Shown here: one piece after another, positions 8,419 to 17,163 of the stretch
Numbering within the stretch: the stretch's first letter is position 1
Layout: every line of letters begins with the position of its first letter
Source: JALCLA01 sp965653565
Lineage (GTDB): Bacteria; Pseudomonadota; Gammaproteobacteria; Xanthomonadales; Xanthomonadaceae
Assembly: GCA_965653565.1 (NCBI GenBank)
Contig: CBFHAI010000018.1
Coordinates: 14,103 to 78,102, forward strand
Length of the DNA stretch: 64,000 bases
Direction: 5' to 3'
Program-made: the position numbers and the translations under genes
Notes under the pieces: generated by a model
Told to the model about the DNA's origin: nothing
Seen by the model: the letters and a program-made list of their open reading frames with translations, nothing else
Databases searched by the model: none

Positions 8419-10506
8419 ATGCCCGCGCCCGCCGAAAACCGAGCCTCCGCCGACGAAAAAAACATTGCCGAAAGTCCGGTGCATACGACGGACTTCGGTT
8501 CGATCCTGCGCGACGAAGCCGCCTGGATCGCACGCCGCCGCCGCGCCGCCGGCCTGCCGCCGCCGCAGGGCGATAGCGTCGGGCTCGCGTTGTCCGGGCC
8601 CGGCATGCGCGCGGCGGCGTTCAATCTGGGCGTCGTGCAGGCGCTCGAATCGCGCGGACTGATGCGGCACGTCGACTATCTGTCGTCGGTGTCGGGCGGC
8701 GGCTTCATCGCGACCTGCTACAGCTGGTTGCGTGCGGTGCTGCCGGCATCCGGTGCGCCGACGTTTTCGGCGCAACTGGCGAACGGGTCGGGCAGCGTCG
8801 TCGACTGGCTGCGCGGCCACGCGCGCTACTTCGTCGCGCATCGCGGATTTTCGCTGTGGACGATGTTCGGCGCGGTGCTGGCGGCGGTCGTGCTCAACCT
8901 GCTGGTGCTCGGCCCGCCGCTGCTGCTCGTGGTCGACACGCTGACGCTCGGCTGGTTGTGGCTGCCGATCGAATGGCCGTCGTTCCTGGCCTGGAGCGCG
9001 CTCGACGATCATCACGGCTACTGGCTGCTGCTCGCACTCGGCTGCGCCTGCCTCGCCCTGTTTCCATTCGCAGCGATGCTGTTCGCGCTCACCACCGGCG
9101 TCGCGCACGCACCGAGCGAGCGCACCGTGATGCGCATGCGCAAGCTGCTCGGTTTTCTGCTGGCGGCGGCCGTCGTGCTGCTGACGATCGGTTCGGTGCC
9201 GATCGCGACCGCAGCGCTCGAATCCCTGCTGGCGCGGCGCTGGGCCGATGCGGTGGGGCTCGCCGGTCACGTCGCCGTGGTGTCGACGCTCGGTTCGGGC
9301 GCGCTCGCGCTGTGGCGCGGCGCGACCGGACTCACGGTGGCGCGGCAACGCCTGGCGACGGCCGGCCTGCTGCTCGTGCTTTACGGCCTGATGATTGCGG
9401 CGTACTCGATTTCGGTACAGGGCGACGTGGTGCGTTCGGCGGCGTTTCCGGCGGTGCTGGCGTTGTCGCTGCTGCTCGGTTGCTTCTGCAACCTCAATGC
9501 CGTTTCGATCCACGCGTATTTCCGCGATCGCCTCGGCCGCACCTTCATGCCGCAGGTCGCCGGCGCGCCGTCGGCCACGCGTTTCATGCTCGCGCAACTG
9601 AACCCGGACACCGGCGCACCGTTGCCTCTGGCCAATTGCACGCTCGACACGCGCAGTTCGCGGCGCGAGAAGGAACGCAGCCGCGAAGGTGCCAGCTTCT
9701 TCTACTCACCGCTGCATTTCGGTTCGGACGCCACCGGCTTCGGCCGTGTCGACGCCGCGCGCGACGATATGCGCTACATCACCGCGAGCACGATCTCGAG
9801 CGCCGAACTCGATTCGGAAAGCCCTGCCACGCGTTCGCGCGCATTGTCGTTGCTGCTCACGCTGCTGAACCTGCGCATCGGTTACTGGACGCGCAATCCG
9901 GATCCGACGGCACGCCGCGGCCTGCCGCTGCCGTCGTGGTGGCGCAGATTGGGCTCGGAAATGTCGGGCATCGGATTGCATGGCCGGCATCGCGATCTGC
10001 TGCTCGTGGGCGGCGGCGAATTCGACAATCTCGGCCTGTACGAACTGGTGCGGCGCGGCGTGAAGTACCTCATCGTGGTCGACGGGGCCTGCGATCCTCA
10101 CGATGCACTGCCCGATTTCGGCGCGGCGATCGAGCGCGTGCGCGTCGACTTCGGTGCCAGCATCGAGATCGATATTCCGGGCGAGGAACCCGATCCGTCG
10201 CGGCTCGCGCCCGATCATCGCGTCGGCAGCATCACTTACGCCGATGGCAGCACAGGCCACTTGCTGTATTTGAAGCCTGCGATGCATGCCGGCGCCAGCG
10301 CGGAAATCCAGTCGTATTGGCGTTCGCATCCGGATTTTCCGCACGAAGCGACCGCCGACCAGACCCTCGACGAACAACAGTTCGAAGCCTACCGCCAGCT
10401 CGGCCGCGAAGCGGTCGAATCGGTGCTCGGCGATGCGCACTGCGCGGATTTCAGCCAATGGGTCGAACGCCACGTCGTGGGCGAAACGCCGCACGACGCG
10501 GCATGA
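8419..10506 (+). CDS. Patatin-like membrane protein lacking the usual catalytic Asp
   Basis: 695 residues. Patatin-like N-terminal motifs are present: LALSGPGMRAAAFNLGVVQAL (residues about 55-75, oxyanion-hole region) and YLSSVSGGGFIA (nucleophile Ser near residue 92). Several membrane segments follow between about residues 150 and 380. The C-terminal part has the family signature EFDNLGLYELVRRG. The family normally has D-G-G just before this signature, with the Asp as catalytic dyad partner. Here the codons are GGC GGC GGC (LVGGGEFDN), so the Asp is replaced by Gly at about residue 531. The oxyanion loop is also changed (SGPGMR where SGGGIR is usual). Lipolytic activity is therefore doubtful. 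It lies 24 bp after the preceding gene. Confidence 0.8.
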   Translation: MPAPAENRASADEKNIAESPVHTTDFGSILRDEAAWIARRRRAAGLPPPQGDSVGLALSGPGMRAAAFNLGVVQALESRGLMRHVDYLSSVSGGGFIATCYSWLRAVLPASGAPTFSAQLANGSGSVVDWLRGHARYFVAHRGFSLWTMFGAVLAAVVLNLLVLGPPLLLVVDTLTLGWLWLPIEWPSFLAWSALDDHHGYWLLLALGCACLALFPFAAMLFALTTGVAHAPSERTVMRMRKLLGFLLAAAVVLLTIGSVPIATAALESLLARRWADAVGLAGHVAVVSTLGSGALALWRGATGLTVARQRLATAGLLLVLYGLMIAAYSISVQGDVVRSAAFPAVLALSLLLGCFCNLNAVSIHAYFRDRLGRTFMPQVAGAPSATRFMLAQLNPDTGAPLPLANCTLDTRSSRREKERSREGASFFYSPLHFGSDATGFGRVDAARDDMRYITASTISSAELDSESPATRSRALSLLLTLLNLRIGYWTRNPDPTARRGLPLPSWWRRLGSEMSGIGLHGRHRDLLLVGGGEFDNLGLYELVRRGVKYLIVVDGACDPHDALPDFGAAIERVRVDFGASIEIDIPGEEPDPSRLAPDHRVGSITYADGSTGHLLYLKPAMHAGASAEIQSYWRSHPDFPHEATADQTLDEQQFEAYRQLGREAVESVLGDAHCADFSQWVERHVVGETPHDAA

Positions 10507-10663
10507 TCGAGCCGACGCGCGGCGGCGCGGCCGGCGCGCCGTGCCGGCTGTATCCAATTTCGCGGCAGTGCGCGAACATGCGCACCGCCCGGCCTCGTTC
10601 GCCGAAGGAATGCCCTCACCGCATGGCCCTCGCTGCACTCCGCCACCGCCGAGGCCTGCGCCC

Positions 10664-11719
10664 GTGACCCTGCTGCTGGCCGCGCAGCTGCTGCTGGGCG
10701 CCGCCCTGCTGCTGGCGCTGGGTTTCCATCGTTATCGGATGGCGCAGGTGTGCGCGCTGCTCTGGCTGTTGATGCTCGGTGCGCAATCGGACGTGTTGCG
10801 CCTGCAGGACGGCGCCTTGCGGTTTGCGCCGTGGCTGCTGCTCGCCACCGCGGCGATGCCGGAACCGCGGCTGCTGGCGCGGCGCAATGCGCTCTGGCTG
10901 TGTCTGGTGCTGGCACTCACCGGCATCACGCTGGGCGCGCCGCAGCACATCTTCCTGGGCCTGCGTGATCTGGCCGCGTGGCCGTCGCCGGTGGAGGGCG
11001 CGCGCAACAGCGCCGCGTTGCTCTGCGCCTGCGCCGCGTTCGGCTGCATCGCGTGGTGGTCGTTCAGTGCGCGCGTGATCGAACTGGGGCTGGCGATCGT
11101 GTTGCTGCTGGCCGCCGCCGGCTGCATCGAGAACAGCGCCTTGACCGGCTGGTTCGCGACGGCCGCCGCGGTCGCGATGCTGACGCTGTTGTATTCAAGC
11201 TATCGCATGGCCTTCATCGACACCCTCACCGGCCTGCCGAACCGCCGCGCGCTCGACGAAACGCTGGCGCGGCTGTCGGGTCCGTACGCGCTCGCGATGG
11301 TCGACATCGACCACTTCAAGGGCTTCAACGACACCTACGGCCACGCCGCCGGCGACCTGGTGCTGCGCGAAGTCGCGCAGAGTCTGCGGCGGCATGCCGG
11401 CGGGCATGCATTCCGCTACGGCGGCGAAGAATTCTGCGTGGTGTACGAAGGCCGCGCCAGCGAAAAGCCGATCCTGCCGCTGGATGCGGCGCGCAAGGCG
11501 ATCGGCCGACAGCGCATCGAAGTGCCCGCGCCGGCGCCCAAGCGCAAGCCGCGCGGCAAACCGACGAAGGCGGAAATGAAGGAAGTGGCGGTCACCATCA
11601 GCGCCGGCTGCGCGCAGCGCAGCGCCCAGCGCCGCGGACCCGACGACGTGCTGAAGGCGGCGGATCAGGCTTTGTACAAGGCGAAAGACAAAGGACGCAA
11701 TCGCGTCGTGGCGGTCTGA
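10664..11719 (+). CDS. Membrane diguanylate cyclase (GGDEF domain)
   Basis: About 351 residues. Six or seven hydrophobic segments (to about residue 180) precede a GGDEF domain with FIDTLTGLPNRRAL, DIDHFKGFNDTYGH and the intact active-site motif RYGGEEF. It is expected to make cyclic di-GMP from two GTP. The RxxD inhibitory site normally five residues before GGEEF is absent (HAGG in its place), so product inhibition is unlikely. The domain carries a Lys/Pro-rich insertion (PAPKRKPRGKPTK) before its last strand. The GTG at 10664 has GAGG nine bases upstream and starts the first membrane segment; an in-frame ATG at 10610 is the alternative. Confidence 0.88.
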   Translation: MTLLLAAQLLLGAALLLALGFHRYRMAQVCALLWLLMLGAQSDVLRLQDGALRFAPWLLLATAAMPEPRLLARRNALWLCLVLALTGITLGAPQHIFLGLRDLAAWPSPVEGARNSAALLCACAAFGCIAWWSFSARVIELGLAIVLLLAAAGCIENSALTGWFATAAAVAMLTLLYSSYRMAFIDTLTGLPNRRALDETLARLSGPYALAMVDIDHFKGFNDTYGHAAGDLVLREVAQSLRRHAGGHAFRYGGEEFCVVYEGRASEKPILPLDAARKAIGRQRIEVPAPAPKRKPRGKPTKAEMKEVAVTISAGCAQRSAQRRGPDDVLKAADQALYKAKDKGRNRVVAV

Positions 11720-11896
11720 CCAGCGCCGCGCAGGGGCGCCCGCAATTCGCCACAGCGTCCGCCTAACCTTTCATCGTCCGATTGCATCCAAGCCCGCTGC
11801 GCCACCCGTGACTTCCGGCCCGCAGGCCGGAACGCGCGACTTCCTATGCTTGCCGACTTTTGTACTCGCCGAATCCAGGGACAGGAACAAACCACC

Positions 11897-14137
11897 ATGC
11901 CACCTAAGAATCTGCGTCCGATCCTGTTGCCGTTCTTGCTCCTCGCGAGCAACGCGCAGGCCGCCATCGTCGTCGACGGCCGCGTCGATGAAGCCGAATG
12001 GGACCAGGCGCAACGCTTCGACCAATTCGTGTCCGTGCAACCGCTCACCGGCGAACCGGTACCGGCCGATCGCCGTGCCGAAGCGCGCCTGCTCTCGACG
12101 CCCGAAGGCATCGCCGTTGCGATCAAGGCCTGGCACCCGGCCTCGATTCCGCAGACCCGTGCTCGCATCCAGCGCGATGGTCGCGTCTCGGTCGACCGTT
12201 TCAATTTCATGATCGATTTCAACGCCGACGGCAGCGCCGGCTACGACTTCACCATCACCACCTCGGGCGACATCACCGACGAATCGATCACCAACCAGAA
12301 CAGCTTCAGCTACGACTGGGACGGCTCCTGGGAACACGGCGCGGCCGATTTCGACGGCGGGTATTCGGTCGAATTCCTGGTGCCGTGGTCGACCGCCTCG
12401 ATGGCCGATTCGGCGGCGCCCACGCGCACCGTGGCGGTCTACTTCGATCGCGTGATCGCCGCTACCGGCGAGCGCTACGGCTATCCGAATGCGAGCTACA
12501 CGCGACCGCGCTTCCTCAGCGATTTCGCCCGCATCGAAATCCCGCAGTTCCGCCAGTCGCTGCTGGCGATCACACCGTACGGCGTGGCGCTGACCGACCT
12601 GAATCGCCACGATACCCAGTTCAAGACCGGCGCCGACATCTTCTGGAAACCCAACGGCGATCATCAATTCGCGCTCACCGTGAATCCGGATTTCGGCCAG
12701 GTCGAAAGCGACCAACTGGTCGTCAATTTCAGCGCCATCGAAACCGTCTTCACCGATAAGCGCCCGTTCTTCACCGAAAACCAGAATTACTTCAACCTGC
12801 AGCACAACCTGGGACAGTTGTTCTACACGCGCCGCGTCGGCGGACCGTCCGACGACGACGGCAGCGCCGCCGATATCCGTCTCGCATTGAAGGCGATCGG
12901 CAGCGTCGGCGATTTCGGCTACGGCGCGTTCGCCGCCAGCGAAGCCGGCGAGGCGGGCCGCGATTTCGTGCTGCTGCGCGGCACGCACGGCGATGAAGAA
13001 TTCCTCACCGGCGCCACCGTCAGCCATGTCGATCGTCCCTTCCTCGATCGCCAAGCCACCGTCACGGCGGTCGATGCGAACTGGAAGCCGAGCGCACAGT
13101 GGACGGTGCGACCTCTGTTGCTGCGCAGCGACAGTGAGCAACAAGGCGTGCAGCGCGACGGGTTGTCCGGCGGCGTGGTTGCCGATTGGGATATGAGCGG
13201 CCCGTGGCGCCAGCAATATTTCGCGTTGTATGCCGACGATACCTTCGAACTCAACGATCTGGGCTATCAGGAACGCAACGACTTTCTGTCGCTGGAGTGG
13301 GAAACCGGCTACCGCCAGGACAGTCTGCCGGCGGACTCGCCCTACGCCAGCCACGATTGGGAACTCGAACTCTTCCATCGCGAAAACAACGACGGCTTGC
13401 GCCTGAGCGATCAGGTCAGCCTGTATCGCAATTCGCAGCGTCGCGACGGCGGTTCCGAATACCACATGCTGCGCTGGCGTGCGCCGCAGTTCGACGATCG
13501 TATCTCGCGCGGCAACGGAGCGGTGCGTTTCCAGGGTGGACCGCACTACTTCGTCGAACGCGAACGTCCGCGGCAAGGCGATGGACGCTGGGGGTGGTAC
13601 GGCAGTTTCGAGATTTTCCCGAACGCGGTCGAAGGCCACTCGATCTATGGCGGCGTGCAGCCGCGCCTGCATGTCGGCCCGCGATTCGATGTCGACCTCG
13701 GCCTGTTCCTGTGGCGCCAGACCGATTGGCTGCTGTGGCAGCAAGGTACCGAATTCGGCAGCTTCCGCACCCAGCGCGCGGAGCTTTTCTCGAACCTCAA
13801 CTGGTTCCTCACCGACAAGCAGGAGCTGCGCATCAAGCTGCAGGCCATCGCGATCGACGCCCAGGCCAAGCAGGCGCGCCGCCTGCTGCCCGGCGGACAT
13901 CTGATCGATAGCGACGCCGCGCTGGAAGATTTCCAACTTCGCAACCTGGGATTCCAGATCCGCTACCGCTATGCGCTCGATCGCCTGAGCGACGTCTTCG
14001 TCGTCTACGGCCGCGGCGGTTACATCATCGACGACGAACAGCGCGGGCTCAACGACACCCTCAACGATGTGTTTTCGCTGAAGGACGACCACCAGGTGCT
14101 GGTGAAGATCGCGTATCGATTCGAGCCGAACTGGTGA
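11897..14137 (+). CDS. Exported DUF5916-type protein (CBM9-like plus beta-barrel)
   Basis: 746 residues. A signal peptide (NLRPILLPFLLLASNAQA) leads into an N-terminal sugar-binding-like beta-sandwich (IVVDGRVDEAEWDQA, typical of CBM9-like domains). A long beta-strand-rich C-terminal region of DUF5916 type follows (NPDFGQVESD, EKRPFF-like TDKRPFFTENQNYF), ending in aromatic-terminated strands and the final residues KIAYRFEPNW, as in outer-membrane beta-barrels. An outer-membrane location and glycan-related role are likely, but no enzymatic function is assigned to the family. The ATG at 11897 follows AGGGACAGGAA. No partner gene is obvious. Confidence 0.8.
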   Translation: MPPKNLRPILLPFLLLASNAQAAIVVDGRVDEAEWDQAQRFDQFVSVQPLTGEPVPADRRAEARLLSTPEGIAVAIKAWHPASIPQTRARIQRDGRVSVDRFNFMIDFNADGSAGYDFTITTSGDITDESITNQNSFSYDWDGSWEHGAADFDGGYSVEFLVPWSTASMADSAAPTRTVAVYFDRVIAATGERYGYPNASYTRPRFLSDFARIEIPQFRQSLLAITPYGVALTDLNRHDTQFKTGADIFWKPNGDHQFALTVNPDFGQVESDQLVVNFSAIETVFTDKRPFFTENQNYFNLQHNLGQLFYTRRVGGPSDDDGSAADIRLALKAIGSVGDFGYGAFAASEAGEAGRDFVLLRGTHGDEEFLTGATVSHVDRPFLDRQATVTAVDANWKPSAQWTVRPLLLRSDSEQQGVQRDGLSGGVVADWDMSGPWRQQYFALYADDTFELNDLGYQERNDFLSLEWETGYRQDSLPADSPYASHDWELELFHRENNDGLRLSDQVSLYRNSQRRDGGSEYHMLRWRAPQFDDRISRGNGAVRFQGGPHYFVERERPRQGDGRWGWYGSFEIFPNAVEGHSIYGGVQPRLHVGPRFDVDLGLFLWRQTDWLLWQQGTEFGSFRTQRAELFSNLNWFLTDKQELRIKLQAIAIDAQAKQARRLLPGGHLIDSDAALEDFQLRNLGFQIRYRYALDRLSDVFVVYGRGGYIIDDEQRGLNDTLNDVFSLKDDHQVLVKIAYRFEPNW

Positions 14138-14255
14138 GGCATAGTCGAAGCCTGCAACTTGGCACGATCGATGATCGCGCGCTCGCGGGACGAGCCGGGC
14201 GCGGTGTCCGGCCGTTAGTGCGTAAACTTGAATTCTTGCTCCACGGCGTTGCGCG

Positions 14256-14783
14256 ATGACCAAGATCGAGACGTGCGAACTACCGGCCGACGCGTTGCTG
14301 CGCAAGTATCTCGACGGCGTCAGCTACACCGATTGCTACCGAATTCGCGCTGCACGGTTCGTCTCGCACGCCGACTACGTCGAAGCGTTCTATACGACAG
14401 CGCTTTTCCGATTGGAACGGGTGGTTCTGGCGGCGCTCGTCTCGCGGCCGTCGACTGACGAGCAGGTGCGCCAACTGGCGGCCGGCGAAACCGATTCGTT
14501 CGCCGCATGGAGCGTGGAAGCGCGCGCCGAAAACCAGTTGCTTCTCTGCGACCTCCACGGCCGCACCCGCTCCTGGCTGATGACCATGCGCAGCGCCGAC
14601 GAATCGGGCTGCATGTGGCTGTACTTCGGCTCGGCCGTCGTGCCCCGCGTCGAGCCGCGCTCCGCACGTCTCTCGATCGGCCGGGGCTATTCGGTGCTGC
14701 TCGGCTTCCACAAACTGTACTCGCGCGCGCTGCTGCGTTCGTGCGCGTCGAAGTTGTCGCGCGGTGGCCGTCGCGATTCGTAG
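14256..14783 (+). CDS. Conserved hypothetical protein
   Basis: Soluble protein of 175 residues without signal peptide. It starts MTKIETCELPADALLRKYL and contains TDCYRIRAAR, YVEAFYTTALFRLER and a C-terminal LLGFHKLYSRALL. The alternating pattern suggests an alpha/beta START-like or DUF2867-like fold, but I cannot assign a family with confidence. It is a single + strand gene between the DUF5916 protein and the response regulator, with about 120 bp upstream and 230 bp downstream. Confidence 0.6.
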   Translation: MTKIETCELPADALLRKYLDGVSYTDCYRIRAARFVSHADYVEAFYTTALFRLERVVLAALVSRPSTDEQVRQLAAGETDSFAAWSVEARAENQLLLCDLHGRTRSWLMTMRSADESGCMWLYFGSAVVPRVEPRSARLSIGRGYSVLLGFHKLYSRALLRSCASKLSRGGRRDS

Positions 14784-15017
14784 TCAGTGCGATTGCTCAT
14801 TGCCGGAAATCGGCATCTCTCCGAACCGCCACGGCCTACGGCGCCTTTCGCCACGGCACAGCCCGGTTCTCGCCAGCGATTTGCGAATAATGATGGCATC
14901 GGCCGCCGCATCGTGGGCGAGCGGCGCAGAATACGACTGGCGGCGCGGTTCGGCAGTCGGTTGGGGGCGGCGAGCTATCATCATCATCGGCCACAGTCAT
15001 CGAGACGCGAGGCACTC

Positions 15018-15650
15018 ATGGATCGCAGTCCCACCGTGTTCGTGGTCGATGACGAAGAAGGAATTCGTAGTGCACTGCAGCGCGTGTTTCGCGCCGCGGG
15101 ACTGACGGTGGATGCGTACGCTTCGGCGCACGAATTTCTCGATCGATATCGCGCCAGGCACCCCGGCTGCCTGGTCCTGGACTTGAGCATGCCCGGGATG
15201 ACCGGGCTGGAGTTGCAGCACGAGCTCAAGGCCAGAAAAATCCGCATTCCCGTGATATTTCTCACCGGATCGGCGGATATATCGATGGCGGTTGCGGCGA
15301 TGCGCAATGGAGCCGCCGATTTCATCGAGAAGCCGTTCGACAACGCCGACCTGCTCGAACGCACGCGCAAAGCGATCGAACTCGATGCCAGCCATCGTCG
15401 CGACGAACTCGATCGCCACGAGGTCGAACGCAGACTCGCCCGCCTCACGCCGCGCGAACGCGAAGTGATGGAACCGATGCTGCTGGGCAAGCTGAGCAAG
15501 GTGATCGCAGGCGATCTCGGGATAAGCCCGCGCACCATCGATATCCATCGCGCCCGAATCATGGATAAGATGCAGGCCAGGAGTCTCGCCGATCTGGTGC
15601 ACTTGATGTTGCATGCGCGCCGCGAAGATCGTGTAGGTAGAAATACCTAG
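15018..15650 (+). CDS. FixJ/NarL-type response regulator, orphan
   Basis: 210 residues. The receiver domain has the acidic pair D11-D12, phospho-acceptor D55 (LVLDLSMPG), T83 and K105 (EKPF). The C-terminal LuxR-type HTH is LTPREREVMEPMLLGKLSKVIAGDLGISPRTIDIHR. The FixJ subgroup is indicated by the short linker and the TVFVVDDEEG start. No histidine kinase lies nearby. It is the last gene before the chaperone-usher operon on the same strand (about 150 bp gap), so it may control those genes; this is inference. The ATG at 15018 is preceded by GAGG at good spacing. Confidence 0.9.
   Translation: MDRSPTVFVVDDEEGIRSALQRVFRAAGLTVDAYASAHEFLDRYRARHPGCLVLDLSMPGMTGLELQHELKARKIRIPVIFLTGSADISMAVAAMRNGAADFIEKPFDNADLLERTRKAIELDASHRRDELDRHEVERRLARLTPREREVMEPMLLGKLSKVIAGDLGISPRTIDIHRARIMDKMQARSLADLVHLMLHARREDRVGRNT
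15634..15649. promoter_or_regulatory. Small perfect inverted repeat at the end of the regulator gene
   Basis: TAGGTA, a GAAA spacer and TACCTA form a perfect 6-bp inverted repeat overlapping the regulator stop codon, about 150 bp upstream of the first pilus subunit. It could be an operator for the response regulator or a short hairpin. Nothing beyond symmetry and position supports this. Confidence 0.3.
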
Positions 15651-15796
15651 GCAACGGTACGGATTCGCGCCCACCGGCGCGTGGCTAGGATGTGATCGTC
15701 CGCTGCGAATACAGGCAACCGATAGTCCGGACGCCTCGATCCGCAGCCGGCACACCTCCTCCGCCACTCACCGAATCATTCGGGAAGGATCGAACC

Positions 15797-16306
15797 ATGC
15801 AGTACTTCAACGGCCAAAATTCCCTCAAGCTGGCTGCGATTTGCGCCCTGGCCATCGGCTGCGCCGGCGTTTCCGTCGACAGCCGCGCCGACACCAACAC
15901 CGCCAACCTCACCGTCAGCGCCACCGTCGTCGCCAACTGCCTGATCTCGACCTCACCGGTCGCGTTCGGTGAGTACGATCCGATCTCGGTGAACGCCGCC
16001 GCCGCCATCGACGTCACCGGCGCGGTGCTGACCACCTGCACCACAGGTTCGTCGCCGACGATCACGCTCGGCGATGGCGCCAACTACGATGCCGGCCGAC
16101 GCATGGTGAACGGTGGCACGAACTACCTGTCGTACGAGCTCTACACGACGAACGCACGCGATACCGTCTGGTCGTCGACCGGCGTGGCGACCCCGGCGCC
16201 GGACGGCACCCAGAAGAGCAACACGGTGTACGGACGCCTGCCCGGCGGGCAGAACATGCCGGTCGGCGCTTACACCGACACCGTCCTGGCGACCGTGACG
16301 TTCTGA
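15797..16306 (+). CDS. Spore coat U (SCPU) domain pilus subunit
   Basis: 169 residues. A signal peptide ends near VSVDSRA; the mature part is one SCPU domain: TANLTVSATVVANCLIST with the first conserved Cys, then TTCTTG, and the classic C-terminal NTVYGRLPGGQNMPVGAYTD ending in VTF. Such proteins are the structural subunits of archaic (Csu-type) chaperone-usher pili, and the terminal beta-strand is donated or capped by the chaperone. The ATG at 15797 follows GGGAAGGATCG. The stop overlaps the start of the chaperone gene (TGATG), so the two are translationally coupled. Confidence 0.92.
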   Translation: MQYFNGQNSLKLAAICALAIGCAGVSVDSRADTNTANLTVSATVVANCLISTSPVAFGEYDPISVNAAAAIDVTGAVLTTCTTGSSPTITLGDGANYDAGRRMVNGGTNYLSYELYTTNARDTVWSSTGVATPAPDGTQKSNTVYGRLPGGQNMPVGAYTDTVLATVTF

Positions 16307-17040
16307 TGCGAAAGCACGCCATCCACCTCGTGGCGTGTGGCTTGGCGATGTGGCTCGCAGGCGTCGGCGCGGCAAGCGCCGGCGCCTTCGCCGTGAGTCC
16401 GGTGCGGGCCACGCTTTCGGCCACGCGCGGCACCGATTCCCTGACAGTGCGCAACAACGGCACCGAAGCGTCGGTGGTGCAACTCGAAGTGGTGAGCTGG
16501 TCGCAGCAGCAGGGCGAAGACGTTTTCACTCCGAGCCGTGAGGTGCTCGCGACGCCGCCGATCTTCACGGTGCCGCCGGGCGGTTCGCAGGTGGTTCGCG
16601 TCGGATTGCGGCGCGCGCCCGACGCGACCCGCGAGTTGAGCTATCGCCTGTTCCTGCAGGAAGTGCCGCCGCCTCCGAAGCCCGGTTTCAGCGGCCTGCA
16701 GATGGCGCTGCGCATCAGCGTGCCGATTTTTGTGCAGCCGGCGGCGACGGCGCGGCCCGTGCTGCAGTGGCGCGTGAAACGCGGTGCCGACGGTGCGTTT
16801 TCCGTCGGGCTGAGCAACAGCGGCACGGCGCATGTGCAGGTCGCCTCTTTCGCGCTGGCCGGCGCCGATGGCGCACCGTTCGTGTCGCGCCAGGTCGCCG
16901 CTTACCTGCTTGCCGATCAAAGCCGCCTCTGGCAATTCGAGAAGGTCGATTCGCTGCCCGCGCCGGGCGCGCGGCTTCGCATCATCGCGCAGACCGACGC
17001 GGGGGAAATGCAAAGCGAGACGACGCTCGAACAACCGTAA
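16306..17040 (+). CDS. Periplasmic pilus chaperone (PapD/CsuC type)
   Basis: 244 residues with a signal peptide (to about residue 27, ASAGAF). The two immunoglobulin-like domains of the family are visible: FAVSPVRATLSA with VRNNGTEASVVQLEV in domain 1, FTVPPGGSQVVRVGLR, and the interdomain ELSYRLFLQEVP. Domain 2 begins LQMALRISVPIFVQP. Chaperones of this kind fold subunits by donor-strand complementation and pass them to the usher. It overlaps the upstream subunit stop and is followed about 120 bp later by the usher. Confidence 0.92.
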   Translation: MRKHAIHLVACGLAMWLAGVGAASAGAFAVSPVRATLSATRGTDSLTVRNNGTEASVVQLEVVSWSQQQGEDVFTPSREVLATPPIFTVPPGGSQVVRVGLRRAPDATRELSYRLFLQEVPPPPKPGFSGLQMALRISVPIFVQPAATARPVLQWRVKRGADGAFSVGLSNSGTAHVQVASFALAGADGAPFVSRQVAAYLLADQSRLWQFEKVDSLPAPGARLRIIAQTDAGEMQSETTLEQP

Positions 17041-17163
17041 GCCCGGCAACAAGCCGCCTGGCGGCTTGTGCCGACAACGTCGCTGCGCGCACCATCGCCG
17101 ACAGGTGATGCAGCGCGTCGGGCGGGCTCCGACGCTACGGCGCCACCTGCATCACGGGGTCAC

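Noticed and set aside
11771..14305. 844-codon minus-strand open frame opposite the DUF5916 gene
   Set aside because: GC-rich codon bias leaves the antisense frame open; the plus strand has a signal peptide and family motifs.
17068..17163. N-terminal extension of the usher to an upstream ATG
   Set aside because: The added residues are low-complexity and would bury the signal peptide that begins at 17164.
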